A DNA stretch of 64,000 bases from Palsa-504 sp963834685 (GTDB lineage: Bacteria; Actinomycetota; Actinomycetes; Streptosporangiales; Streptosporangiaceae): assembly GCA_963834685.1 (NCBI GenBank), contig CAWICW010000001.1, forward strand, positions 42,790 through 106,789, read 5' to 3'. Shown here piece by piece: positions 8,778-18,289 of the stretch; the first letter of the stretch is position 1, and each line of letters begins with the position of its first letter. A model generated the notes under the pieces. The model was not told the origin of the DNA and did no database searches. It saw only the letters and a list, made by a program, of their open reading frames with translations. Position numbers and translations under genes: made by a program.

Positions 8778-9854
8778 GTGCGCGAGGCGCGCAAGACACT
8801 GACCCGGTACACCATCGAGTCCGAACACCGCCATCCCGGCTCGACCGGTGAGTTCTCGGGACTGCTCAATGCGGTAGCGACGGCCGTGAAGATCATCAGT
8901 AACCAGGTCAGCCGCGGCGCGCTCGCCAGCGCTGCGGGAAGCGCCGGCGTCGAGAACGTTGCGGGCGAGGCGCAGAAGAAGCTCGACCTCATCAGCAACG
9001 AGGTGATGATCGGCGAGACGGAATGGACCGGGCATCTGGCCGCAATGGCGTCAGCAGAGATGGAAGGCATCTACCCCGTCCCGGCAACCGGGCGGCGCGG
9101 GAAATACCTGCTGGTCTTCGACCCGCTGGACGGCTCGGGCGACATCGACGCCAACATGTCGGCGGGCACGATCTTCTCCATCTTGCGCAGCCCCGACCCG
9201 GGAGCCGAGCCGCAGGCCGGGCACTTCCTGCAGCCGGGTACGGCTCAGGTGTGCGCGGGCTTCGCCTTGTACGGGCCGTCCACGATGCTGATCCTCACCA
9301 CCGGCGAGGGCGTTGACGGGTTCACCCTCGATCGCGACATCGGGGCGTTCGTCCTCACTCACCCGCAGCTGCGCATCCCCCGGGACTGCGCGGAGTTCGC
9401 CATCAACGCATCCAACGAGCGGTTCTGGGAACCGCCGGTGCGCCGCTACATCCAGGAGTGCCTGGCGGGCCGGACCGGACCGCGAGGCCGGGACTTCACC
9501 ATGCGCTGGATGGCCTCGCTGGTGGCGGAGACCTACCGCATCCTCACCCGCGGCGGCGTCTTCCTGTACCCCAAGGACAGCCAGGAGCCGACCCAGCCGG
9601 GGCGGCTCCGGCTGATCTACGAGTGCAATCCCATCTCGTTCATCATCGAGCAGGCCGGCGGCGGTGCGAGCACGGGACGCGGGCGCGTCATGGAAGCCCA
9701 GCCAGCGAGCCTGCACCAGCGCGCGCCGCTGATACTCGGATCCAGCAACGAGGTCGAGCGGATCGAGCGCTACCACCGCGACCACGCCAGCGCAGCCGAG
9801 TCGGCCTTCGACGACTCGCTGTTCAACATCCGGTCCTTGTTCCGGGCCCGGTAA
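8778..9854 (+). CDS. Fructose-1,6-bisphosphatase class I
   Basis: 358-residue class I FBPase converting fructose-1,6-bisphosphate to fructose-6-phosphate, here for the regenerative phase of the Calvin cycle. Metal/phosphate motif FDPLDGSGDID lies at about residues 114-124; also GVDGFTLDRDIGAFVLTH and RLIYECNPISFIIEQAGG. The GTG at 8778 is preferred because translation then begins close to TLTRYTIE as in relatives; an in-frame GTG at 8700 would add 26 unrelated residues. The stop is 14 bases before the phosphoribulokinase start, so the two form an operon. Confidence 0.93.
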   Translation: MREARKTLTRYTIESEHRHPGSTGEFSGLLNAVATAVKIISNQVSRGALASAAGSAGVENVAGEAQKKLDLISNEVMIGETEWTGHLAAMASAEMEGIYPVPATGRRGKYLLVFDPLDGSGDIDANMSAGTIFSILRSPDPGAEPQAGHFLQPGTAQVCAGFALYGPSTMLILTTGEGVDGFTLDRDIGAFVLTHPQLRIPRDCAEFAINASNERFWEPPVRRYIQECLAGRTGPRGRDFTMRWMASLVAETYRILTRGGVFLYPKDSQEPTQPGRLRLIYECNPISFIIEQAGGGASTGRGRVMEAQPASLHQRAPLILGSSNEVERIERYHRDHASAAESAFDDSLFNIRSLFRAR

Positions 9855-9868
9855 CCGGAGGAGGACTG

Positions 9869-10741
9869 GTGTCGGCTAAGCATCCGATCGTCGTCATCAC
9901 CGGCTCGTCCGGCGCGGGCACGTCCTCGGTGACCAGGACCTTCCAGCACATCTTCGGGCGCGAGCAGATCAACGCGGCGATCGTGGAGGGCGACTCGTTC
10001 CACCGGTACGACCGAGAGCAGATGAAGACCGCAACGGCGGCCGCCAACAAGGAAGGCAACCACCACTTCTGCCATTTCTCGCCCGAGGCGAACCTGCTCG
10101 AGGAGCTGGAGACCCTGTTTCGCGAATACGGCGAGCACGGCCGCGGCCAGGTCCGCAAGTACCTGCACGACCCGCAGGAGGCCAAGCCCTACGGGCAGCA
10201 GCCCGGGACGTTCACACCGTGGGAGGACGTCGACCCCGACAGCGACCTGCTCTTCTACGAGGGATTGCACGGTGCCGCGGTCACCGGCAAGGCAGACGTC
10301 GCCCAGCACGCGGACCTGCTGGTCGGGGTTGTCCCGATCATCAACCTGGAGTGGATCCAGAAGCTGCACCGGGACAAGACAGCCCGCGGCTACACCAGCG
10401 AAGACGTGGTCGGCACGGTCCTGCGGCGCATGCCAGATTACGTGAATTACATCTGCCCGCAGTTCTCCCGCACGCACGTGAACTTCCAGCGGGTGCCGAC
10501 CGTGGACACGTCCAACCCGTTCATCGCGCGCGACATCCCCAGCGCCGACGAGAGCTTCGTCGTCATCCGGTTCGCCAGGCCGAAGGACATCGACTTTCCC
10601 TACCTGCTGTCGATGCTGCACGACTCGTTCATGTCACGGCCGAACATCATCGTCGTGCCGGGCGGGAAGATGGAACTGGCCATGCAGTTGATCTTCACTC
10701 CGCTCATCCTGCGGCTGATGGCAGTACGACGCCAGGCCTGA
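9869..10741 (+). CDS. Phosphoribulokinase
   Basis: 290-residue ATP-dependent kinase making ribulose-1,5-bisphosphate from ribulose-5-phosphate, the dedicated substrate-forming step for RuBisCO. P-loop GSSGAGTS near residues 10-17, then EGDSFHRYDR, NHHFCHFSPEANL and FYEGLHG. The length fits the bacterial octameric PRK type. The GTG start follows GGAGGAGG at the end of the FBPase gene. With cbbLS it completes the Calvin-cycle-specific enzymes at this locus. Confidence 0.95.
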   Translation: MSAKHPIVVITGSSGAGTSSVTRTFQHIFGREQINAAIVEGDSFHRYDREQMKTATAAANKEGNHHFCHFSPEANLLEELETLFREYGEHGRGQVRKYLHDPQEAKPYGQQPGTFTPWEDVDPDSDLLFYEGLHGAAVTGKADVAQHADLLVGVVPIINLEWIQKLHRDKTARGYTSEDVVGTVLRRMPDYVNYICPQFSRTHVNFQRVPTVDTSNPFIARDIPSADESFVVIRFARPKDIDFPYLLSMLHDSFMSRPNIIVVPGGKMELAMQLIFTPLILRLMAVRRQA

Positions 10742-11110
10742 GCGTCCGCCCCGCGACCAGAGCCAGCACCCGCCCACGCGGTCATCCGCGCCGACGACAA
10801 CCACGGTACTCAGGAAGTAGGACGGCTCAAGCGCCTAGTGTTCCGCTGCCAGCCTTCAAGCCACGGCACGGCGGACCGCGAACCGATCTTCCAGCGGCGG
10901 CGGCCAGGAGAGTACGCCAACCAGATGCAACGACCAAACAGAACTCCACATTGGCCCGGGAGGACGCTTGCACGCTCATCGGCATTATTTGGGTGATCGA
11001 AGGTCATCGCGCCCTTTGGGCTCACATAACGACCTGATCTGCGCGCCAACGCTGGACCTGCGCCGAGCAGGCGCTGGCGTACAGATCGGCGGTTATCTGA
11101 AGTCCTCCCT

Positions 11111-11149
11111 GTCTACGCCGCATCTGACCAGGACGTCTGCGGCGTAGAC
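11111..11149. repeat. 11-bp inverted repeat, GTCTACGCCGC
   Basis: Arms GTCTACGCCGC and GCGGCGTAGAC are perfectly complementary around a 17-base loop. The right-arm sequence appears again near 12004 outside any gene. It could be a regulator site or element end; no gene start is close enough to assign it. Confidence 0.5.
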
Positions 11150-11702
11150 ATGTCGCTGAACAACGTTCGGGCAGTAGCCGTTTAGTTCTAAAAACAGCAG
11201 CGACAAAGGGGAGCGTACCAGGTCTGCGGCGGAGACACTGTCCAGGTAATGCATCCACGACGTAGGGAAAAGCACACAAACACCCGCGGCGGTTACAGCG
11301 AAGACGCCCAAATGCGGGCTGGAGATAACGGCGGCTCGGGTTGTCCAGTGTACGGAACAACGCTCGTGATCCAGGTGAGGCGGATCCGCCGGGATCGATT
11401 CGCCGGCCGTCGGCCAGGCCGCGTTCGTGCAGTGCCCACGAGGCTTGCGCGCCGCGCGATCGAGACAACGGGCGGCCGCGAGATCAGACTGAAGACTCGC
11501 GCTCGGCGATGTCCTGCCCGGCTGGCGATGGCCCCGGGGGCAGGCGGTCGGCCATGGGCTGGCAGGCGACGTCTCCTCTGGCCGTGCTGGCCGCCGTGCC
11601 GCCGCTTCCGAGGCCGTCGGCAGGATTGCCGGACTTACCTGGCCCACCGGGATAAACCCGGGCTGCGCGGCACTTGCCACGGCGTGAGTGACGGCCTGCG
11701 GA

Positions 11703-11755
11703 GAACGCAGAGAGCCCTTGCCCTGGGGGGGTGAGGACAAGGGCTGCCTGCGTTC
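11703..11755. repeat. 18-bp inverted repeat with 17-base loop
   Basis: GAACGCAGAGAGCCCTTG pairs with CAAGGGCTGCCTGCGTTC at 17 of 18 positions, around a loop containing seven G. This is far longer than an ordinary terminator stem and has no T tract. A structured RNA, bidirectional terminator or small mobile-repeat end are possible. Confidence 0.6.
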
Positions 11756-12324
11756 AGTTATCAGGCTACGCGCCGGCGTCTTACATCGCAATTATGTCGC
11801 AAATTTGCCGATCGCCGGATCTGCGTCCGTCTTTTGCAGCCCGCATCTGCCCTGCGCGTCGCCTGTTCCTTCGGGCTGCCAGAAGACGGCTGGTTCCCGC
11901 CTGCCCGGGAGAGTTGGCCATGCTGCACCACGTCGTGCCGGGCAGCAGACCCGGCACAGTGGCGGCCTGCCGACGAGGGAAGTCCCGATATCCGCCACCA
12001 CGGCGGCGTAGACGGACTTCAAATTACTACGGCGGATACTTGCGCGCTGGGCACAGACCGGCGCCGATCACTCAGTGTGATCCGTCCTGCGGACTGGTGC
12101 CGATAGATCGCCGATTTTGTATGTACGAAGATCCGTCGGCCACGGCACGAGCGGATCCACAGATCACCGGGTTCGGCACGCCCTGTGAGAGGGTTCGCGC
12201 CGGGTTGGCCGTTCATCAGGGGACGGAAAGGGAGCGGTCTGCGGAACCGTCGGCTGAGGCGCCCGTCCGGCGCGGAGACTGAAACTGAGATCAGGAGCTC
12301 AGCCTGGCCAGCTCGGCTGGATGC

Positions 12325-13263
12325 CTACCAATGCCTGGCTTGTGCGGGTGGTTCACCGCTGTTCGGGCCCATCGGTGCGAGGTCGTGCTCCCATGCCACC
12401 TGCAGGGTGACCCGGTCGCGGATCTGCAGCCGCCCGTCGGTGGTGGCGGTCAGCAGTTCGCCGCTGCCTGCCCAGTCGGCCCACTGAACCTGGTCGAGGT
12501 GTGCCAGCACCGATCCGGCCGGCCTGTCGCGCAGCTCGTACCGCGGTGGGTCGTGGTGCTGCGGCGCCTCCCGGTGCGCGGCATAGCCGCCCCTGACCAC
12601 GAGCCACGGCCGGGTGCGGCCACGCCAGGGCGCGCCCCCGCGGGCCGGCTCCGGTTGCGGCCGCGCCATCGCTAGCTCGTCTGCCCGTCTCTGGTCCCAC
12701 AGGTCGGTCGCCGCCCGGGCCGGGGCGTCCGGCGTCTCCCGCCAGCCGCGGCGCCGCTCCACCGGATACGCGGCGGCCTTGGTCATGGCCAGCCCGTACC
12801 GGTCGCGCAGCCCGCTGGTGTCCCCGGCGTCGGGTGGCCCAAGGTCGCATCGGCCGGCATCGGCGACGGAGTGCGCGCCGCGGGTCCAGGTACCGGAGGT
12901 GCGCCAGGCCGCCAGGGCGGTCAGCCAGGGCAGCCGGGAGAGGGCGATGTCGGTGGCGCCGAGCTCCCAGGTGCTGTTGCCCTTAAGCGCGAAGTAGCAC
13001 AGGTGCCGGCCGTCCGCCGACAGGTCGCAACGCTGCGGGTACAAGGTGCCGTGCAACCACGAACCCGGCTCATACCGCCGTGCCGCGACGTCCCACCGCC
13101 CGACGTGGCACCAGCCGGACGGGCCCCGTCGCAGGACCGCCACGACGTCCGCAGCGGTCGCGCCGATGCCGAATACCCGCACAAAGCACAAGTGTCCCCG
13201 CGCGGCCAGCAGCGGTGCAAGAGGCGTTCGAGCAGGGGGACGGAACTTGAAGCCCGCCGGCAC
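12325..13263 (-). CDS. Hypothetical protein, propeller-like
   Basis: 312-residue protein I recall only as an unannotated actinobacterial family. Repeated short motifs such as GWCHVGRWDVA, CDLSADGRHLCYFALKG, GPPDAGDTSGLRDRYGL, and near the end WADWAGSGELLTATTDGRLQI resemble blades of a beta-propeller, and WRETPDAPARAATDLWDQRRA is a family-specific segment. No signal peptide or membrane helix. It begins 13 bases after the stop of the small upstream gene, so the two are probably co-transcribed. Function unknown. Confidence 0.65.
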   Translation of the reverse strand: MPAGFKFRPPARTPLAPLLAARGHLCFVRVFGIGATAADVVAVLRRGPSGWCHVGRWDVAARRYEPGSWLHGTLYPQRCDLSADGRHLCYFALKGNSTWELGATDIALSRLPWLTALAAWRTSGTWTRGAHSVADAGRCDLGPPDAGDTSGLRDRYGLAMTKAAAYPVERRRGWRETPDAPARAATDLWDQRRADELAMARPQPEPARGGAPWRGRTRPWLVVRGGYAAHREAPQHHDPPRYELRDRPAGSVLAHLDQVQWADWAGSGELLTATTDGRLQIRDRVTLQVAWEHDLAPMGPNSGEPPAQARHW

Positions 13264-13276
13264 CGAGGGCCGTGTA

Positions 13277-13618
13277 TCAGCTGACTCCGCCGAGTTGAGG
13301 CACGCGCCGCCCGGATGGGCACAGCAGCACGAGCCGGACTCCGGGACACCAGCCGGGGTGCTGCGCCGCGGCCACCAAGTCAGCGTCCCGGTCAGCCCCG
13401 ACCGCGCCCAGCTGCGCCGCCAGCGGCTCGCGCCAGGTCTCCGGTGCGCTCTCGTGCTCGGCGAGCACCAGCTCCCCGGCCTGCCGTCCGGCGAAGCGCT
13501 TCCGCACCAAGGCCTTCAGGCTCGCGTAGGCGTCCCTCACCGCCGATGACGCCGTGTCCGTAACCCCTGACGCAGCACCCGCAGCAAGCGCGGTCACAAT
13601 CAACGTGATCGGATCCAT
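13277..13618 (-). CDS. Small MDPITLIVTALAAGA family protein, C-terminus altered
   Basis: 113 residues. The N-terminus MDPITLIVTALAAGAASG, then SSAVRDAYASLKALVRKRFAG and a segment with HESAPETWREPLAAQLGA, belongs to a common actinobacterial family in which a helical region is followed by a short Gly/Asn/Gln-rich tail. Here the expected tail is replaced after DLVAAAQ by unrelated residues, so the gene may be truncated. GGGAGCG precedes the ATG. From memory, similar proteins are grouped with bacterial conflict-system adaptors; that role is inference. Confidence 0.55.
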   Translation of the reverse strand: MDPITLIVTALAAGAASGVTDTASSAVRDAYASLKALVRKRFAGRQAGELVLAEHESAPETWREPLAAQLGAVGADRDADLVAAAQHPGWCPGVRLVLLCPSGRRVPQLGGVS

Positions 13619-13978
13619 CCCCAGCGCTCCCGCCGCGTACCACGACAGTACGACACCATGCAGCTCGACGACAGGAGCAGTCTCATCACCATCGGCGCTC
13701 CAGAGAGCCAACAGGCCAAGCGCCCACAGCGGTCCGCGTGGCCGACAGGCATATTCACGGCATACCCCATAACGACAATTCGGTTTTAGCCAGCGGCCAC
13801 CGCTCACCGAACACCAGCAGTCCATAACGGTTCGCGACTGGCCTTGGGGTCACGTCTGGTGACGCCGGCAATGCCAAGGGATGCGAGCCGGGTGGAGGTT
13901 ACGGCGGTGGCCCGGCCAGGTCGGGGCGACGATGCACCCAGCCTGGGCCATCAGCCCGAGCGTGACGCCGGCTGGCGC

Positions 13979-14377
13979 TCAGGCAGGCACACCGGCCCGG
14001 GCCGCGGCTGCCTTCCGGTCGTCGAAGCCACGGATGTCGGCGATCCGATCGCCCCGCACGGTCAGGACCTGCCAGCGCTCGGCCGCTCCGCCCGCCTCGC
14101 GAGCGGCCGGCGTGCCGGTGATTTCCAGCCCCACCAGAAGTGTCCCGACGCCGGCGGTCACCTCCGTGACCAGCGCTCGTGCACCGGCGGCTCGCGTGCC
14201 GGCCCACCACGCGATTACCTGGTCGCGGTTGTGGCAGTCGGCGTCGTTGGGACCCTCCGGCGCGCCCCAGCGGGCGCCGGGGTCGAGCAGATGCCTGATG
14301 GCATCCAGATCGCCGGACTCCAAGGCGAACCTGACTCGCTCGGTCAGCTCTTGGGCGGCGCTGGCATCGTCCGGCAT
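13979..14377 (-). CDS. SnoaL-like (NTF2-fold) protein
   Basis: 132-residue NTF2-like protein: ELTERVRFALESGDLDAIRHLL, WGAPEG, RDQVIAWWAG and a closing stretch with RWQVLTVRGDRIADIRGFDD follow the usual alpha-plus-beta cone pattern of SnoaL/ketosteroid-isomerase-like proteins. These often act as small isomerases, hydrolases or ligand binders; the substrate cannot be told. Start at 14377 is supported by AAGGGAGA upstream. Stands alone. Confidence 0.75.
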   Translation of the reverse strand: MPDDASAAQELTERVRFALESGDLDAIRHLLDPGARWGAPEGPNDADCHNRDQVIAWWAGTRAAGARALVTEVTAGVGTLLVGLEITGTPAAREAGGAAERWQVLTVRGDRIADIRGFDDRKAAAARAGVPA

Positions 14378-14783
14378 GAGGATCTCCCTTGCACTGCGCA
14401 GCTGGCCGTTCCAGCGTAGATGCGCTGGACACCCGGGCGGGGAGCCGTTGTGTGGCCAGCCAGGGCGTCGCACCGCCATCTGCCATGCGTCGTGCCAGCC
14501 GAATCACCGGCGGGATCGACTCTGGACAGGCGGTCCGGGCATCAGCATGCGTGCCTTTGGGCGGCCATATGCGCCGGTGATGAGCGTTCAGGTTCGCGCA
14601 AAGGTGGCAGATCACAATTAGCTGCCGGGATTGGACGAGGAAGCCGCCCTCGGGCTACGGGTTGGCGCAGCTCCAAAACGGGGAGCGTGCTCGGGTTGGT
14701 GTGGGCGCATTGCCAGAGGCGGTGAAACGCGACGACTTCCTCAGCGTACCGGCGCCGACGTCCGAGGCCACCACACCGCAGGC
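14378..14783. other. Intergenic region
   Basis: About 400 bases between the SnoaL-like gene start and the peptidase stop. It must include the promoter of the SnoaL-like gene. No gene or strong repeat seen. Confidence 0.4.
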
Positions 14784-17558
14784 CTATCTGACCCCGGTCG
14801 TGGGCACTGGGACGGATCTGTCGCTGGCTTGCTCATCGCAGTCGTGGTCATGGTCGCAGTGCTGGCAGGATTCGCACCGCTTGCGGCGGCGGCCGCCGCA
14901 CTGGCACTTCCCTTCGGCGCAGGTCCTGCCGCATTCGTCCCAGATGGTATAGGCGACGACTTCCACGATCTTGACCGGTGTGGCCGGGTCATCGCTGGTG
15001 ATTATCAGGTCACAGGATCTGGGGAACTTCTCCGTGGCGTGATAGCGGACGACGACGCTCAGGCAAGAGCCGGGCTTCAGGGTCGCGGGGAAGGGGTTGT
15101 TGATGAGCTTCCAGCGCGGGTTGTCGTGCCGGAAGGCGACGTCTGTCACGTGCAGCTGGCAGTCGCCTATGTTGCAGATCGCGATCGTCCGCTCTTCGTC
15201 GCAGCAGGCGCGCACGCCGCCGAAGAACGTCGAGCCGGTCACTGCGAGCTGGCCTGCCGGGGCGTTCCCGGAGACAGGGACAACCTTGGGTCCGGCGGGA
15301 TCGTCGCTGGTGACAGTGATCACCGCGGACGCCGGGCCGTGTGTGGCGGGCTGGAAGCGGATCGGCACGGTGACCGACCCGCCCGCGGCGACAATCAGCG
15401 GGTAACTGGTGACGGTGGGCGGCGAGAATTCTGGCGATGAGGATGAGATCGCCTCGATCGCAAGCCGGCAGGGGCCGTTGTTGTGCAGAGTCAGCCCCTG
15501 GTCGACGAACGACCCGGCACAGCAGTTCCCGAACTGGCCGAGGGCCGCGATCACTGTTTCCAGGGCTGCCGTGCCGCCCATGCCGCTGGCCACCAGATCG
15601 AGTTGGGGGGTGACGGGATCGTTGCTGGTGATGCGGAACGTGGCCAGCTCGGGGACGCCGCGAGTCGTTGGCTGGTACCTGATGGTGAAGTCGACATGAT
15701 CGCCGGGAGCAACCGCCAACGGCAGCGCCGGCATAGGCAGCAGCGCAAAGTCGCTCGAGCCTGATACGCGGTCGATGCTGAGGACCATCAGATCCCTGGT
15801 ACCGACGTTGAAGACCTGGAACGTCCGGAACTCCTGGTCGCGGCAGACCGTACCGAAACCAAGATCATCCTGTAGGTTCACGGTGATCACCGGCCCGTAG
15901 AAGCGCCGCAGGCCCGCGAGGAGCGCCACCCCCTTGGGGCTGCCCCATCCGGTGCAGGCATCCCATCCCGGGCCGACCGGATAGCCGGGCGCCCCGAGGC
16001 TGTTGTCGGTGACTCCGGGCTCGGCCACGATGTCCCGGAACACGCTCGAGCCCAGGGCGTAGAGCGCCGGATTGACAAAGCCGACGTTCTCTCCCAGTGC
16101 CGCGTTGATCACCGCGATGAGCCCGGCCCACAGCGGCGTCGAGGAACTTGTTCCGTTCATCGGGAACGGAGAGGGCGAACCGTTGAGGATGATCGGGTAT
16201 CCGCTGTTGACGCTGGCGTTCCCGGCAACGTCGGGCACACCCCGGCCATGGTGCCCGTCATTGACCGAGGGCGGCACGCCGGCATCCGTCTGATACCAGG
16301 GCGGCGGGAACAGAGCGCTGACGCCGCCTCCGGTCGCGGCCTGGACGGGGGGACCCCCGATCGAGAAGAAGTCGTTCCAGGCCCACTCGTCGAAGCTGGT
16401 TCCGCTCACGTCGCCGATCGTCGTCCCGCCCACGCCCAGGACCCAAGGGTCGCTGGCTGGATATGTGACGTGGGCCAAGCCGTCCCCGACGTTCATGCCG
16501 GAACCGAAGTCTCCGGAACAGATGCAGACGGTGACGCCCTGAATGGCGGCGTCCTCGAACATCTGCGTCACGGCGGTTACCCACATGCTCGGCACGCTCT
16601 CCGCCGCGAGCGTGGCGGCATCGTCCCCGTTGGAGACGTAGAAGCTCGACGAGAGCACCGCGCATTGCGGATCACCCAGAGACGGGTGAATGACCCGGGT
16701 GATGAGGTCGACCCAGCCCACCTGGTCATAGGTCGTGAAGTAGACGGCGATTTCGGCACCCGGGGCCGCCGCGGCCGCGATGCAGATGTCTTGCGTTGTC
16801 TCCCCGTCGGCGTATCCTGCGTTGGGCGCGTCGACCGGCACGTCGATGACGGCGGGCGGGTTCCCGCCGAAGTTGGCGCTGATGTCGGAGGGCAGATAGC
16901 CCCTTTCGGAAAAGATCGCTATGGTCTGGCCGGCCGCCTGGTTGGCGGGGAAGTCGTACAGCGCCCTGACCTTATCGACCGTGAGCAGGCCGGTGCCCGG
17001 CGGATCACCCGCGGCGCGCTTGGTGATGCGCCGGTTGTCGAGGCCGAAAACGCCGACGATGACGTCCGCCAGCTCCTCGGGAACGGAGATGGAGCCCTCA
17101 TACCCGCGGAAGTTCTCGGTGCGGGGCTCGGCGTCCAGGGGACTGCGGCGGACCTGGTGCCGGTAGGTGTTCAGCGTGATCGCGAACGTCTCGTTGAACT
17201 GGGCGACCGTTCCCGACGCCACGACGGAACGGCGCGCGGCGTTGCTGTCGAGGATCTCCAGGCCGTGAGCCTCGGCGAAGCTCCTGACCGCGGCCAGGTC
17301 GTCCTCGGCGGCGCCATACTTGCGGGCGAATTCCTCGGCCGGCAGACGGCGCCGCTGCGACGGGGACGTTTCCGCGTAGTAGGAGTGGTCGGGAACCGCC
17401 GGGCCATCGGAACGGCGGCGCACGATAATCGTGACCTTCAGGCTATCGGCGGGGTCAGCCGGAGCGAGGAGCTCATCAGGCGGGCGGGCCTGGAGTTCGC
17501 TACCCTCGAGGCGGCGGTAATTGCCCGGCTCACTAGGCCGAGTGGACCGTGGTGGCAT
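14784..17558 (-). CDS. Sedolisin-type (S53) serine peptidase with Ig-like repeats and Cys/His tail
   Basis: 924 residues. A pro-kumamolisin activation domain (about 40-180) precedes an S53 catalytic domain (about 190-555). The catalytic set is complete: Glu253 and Asp257 in ETTQD, Asp350 in CSGDFG, Ser471 in NGTSSSTP; Ca-site segments FRDI and GPGWDACTGWG follow. Then come three beta-sandwich units of the ASPM/SPD-2/Hydin type (about 560-875), each with an 'ITSDDPATP'-like strand. The last 45 residues hold eight Cys and three His in CxC/CxxC patterns with CDHDHDC, unlike known sedolisin tails. No ordinary signal peptide is visible, as in kumamolisin. AAGGGGGAG precedes the ATG. Likely an acid-acting exported protease; the tail may bind metal (inference). 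Confidence 0.88.
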   Translation of the reverse strand: MPPRSTRPSEPGNYRRLEGSELQARPPDELLAPADPADSLKVTIIVRRRSDGPAVPDHSYYAETSPSQRRRLPAEEFARKYGAAEDDLAAVRSFAEAHGLEILDSNAARRSVVASGTVAQFNETFAITLNTYRHQVRRSPLDAEPRTENFRGYEGSISVPEELADVIVGVFGLDNRRITKRAAGDPPGTGLLTVDKVRALYDFPANQAAGQTIAIFSERGYLPSDISANFGGNPPAVIDVPVDAPNAGYADGETTQDICIAAAAAPGAEIAVYFTTYDQVGWVDLITRVIHPSLGDPQCAVLSSSFYVSNGDDAATLAAESVPSMWVTAVTQMFEDAAIQGVTVCICSGDFGSGMNVGDGLAHVTYPASDPWVLGVGGTTIGDVSGTSFDEWAWNDFFSIGGPPVQAATGGGVSALFPPPWYQTDAGVPPSVNDGHHGRGVPDVAGNASVNSGYPIILNGSPSPFPMNGTSSSTPLWAGLIAVINAALGENVGFVNPALYALGSSVFRDIVAEPGVTDNSLGAPGYPVGPGWDACTGWGSPKGVALLAGLRRFYGPVITVNLQDDLGFGTVCRDQEFRTFQVFNVGTRDLMVLSIDRVSGSSDFALLPMPALPLAVAPGDHVDFTIRYQPTTRGVPELATFRITSNDPVTPQLDLVASGMGGTAALETVIAALGQFGNCCAGSFVDQGLTLHNNGPCRLAIEAISSSSPEFSPPTVTSYPLIVAAGGSVTVPIRFQPATHGPASAVITVTSDDPAGPKVVPVSGNAPAGQLAVTGSTFFGGVRACCDEERTIAICNIGDCQLHVTDVAFRHDNPRWKLINNPFPATLKPGSCLSVVVRYHATEKFPRSCDLIITSDDPATPVKIVEVVAYTIWDECGRTCAEGKCQCGGRRRKRCESCQHCDHDHDCDEQASDRSVPVPTTGVR

Positions 17559-18289
17559 ATCTGCTCCCCCTTGCTTGACAGATCGACCGGATACAGTTGG
17601 CAAAGTCGGCCGCCGAGCCTGCCATCGCGAGGTGGGCCCCGCAGGCCGCATCCAGATGCGCCGGTCAGCAATCTGTCGGCGAGACCCTAGCCGTGCTGGT
17701 GATCCTGTGCTGGGCAGGAATTGGAGAGGCATCTTCGCTCCGCCTCCTGCCCTAAACAGGCGGAGTGAGCACCGCCGGGTGTGATACACCCATCCCCGAA
17801 GACTTCCTGCCCGGCCAGGTGAGTGCCCGCGACGCCAAGCGGAGCCACCAACCTGTCCGCCACTATGCGCGCCCCGGCAAGCGCGCTGGAAACAACCGAA
17901 CGTCCCGGAATCCAGCCAGCACTCGCAAAGCCATGCTGAGCACAATGGCGACCCCGGCGCCAGATCCACCCATGTCATCTCTTTCTGCGTGTCTTGCTTG
18001 GTCAGTGCCGAGCAGCCGCTGGCCGCGCAGGCAGATCTCGCGTGGTAGCCGCAGTCAGTGATTATGACGCAGCGTGATAACCGCTCGGTAGCGTGAGTGA
18101 CCTGCCGAATCGGAATGCCTGACCTCATGCGGGATCCGCACCGGTCACCGCGCGCATAACACACAGATAACTGACCGCATCATCGCTTCGGCGGGCGTGC
18201 AGCTCGGCGGTGGTCGGGTCTGGGAGTCCACGCCGGTGCGGACTCAACAGACGGCAGCGGCGGGTGCCTCGCGCCTACGATGGGTTGTC
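17559..18289. other. Intergenic region upstream of peptidase
   Basis: About 730 bases holding the divergent promoters of the peptidase and of the hypothetical gene at 18290. Short open frames here show no family resemblance. Confidence 0.4.

Larger units (their letters stand above)
10742..12324. other. 1.6-kb stretch without a convincing gene
   Basis: Open frames on both strands are short or have biased, unconserved composition. The best candidate, ending at 11093 on the minus strand (with PTSWMHYLDSVSAADLV), is not recognised. Two clear inverted repeats lie inside (listed separately), and the motif GCGGCGTAGAC recurs at about 12004. It may be decayed island DNA. Confidence 0.4.

Noticed and set aside
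16248..17690. 480-codon plus-strand frame over the sedolisin gene
   Set aside because: Shadow frame; the minus strand carries all peptidase motifs and a strong ribosome site.
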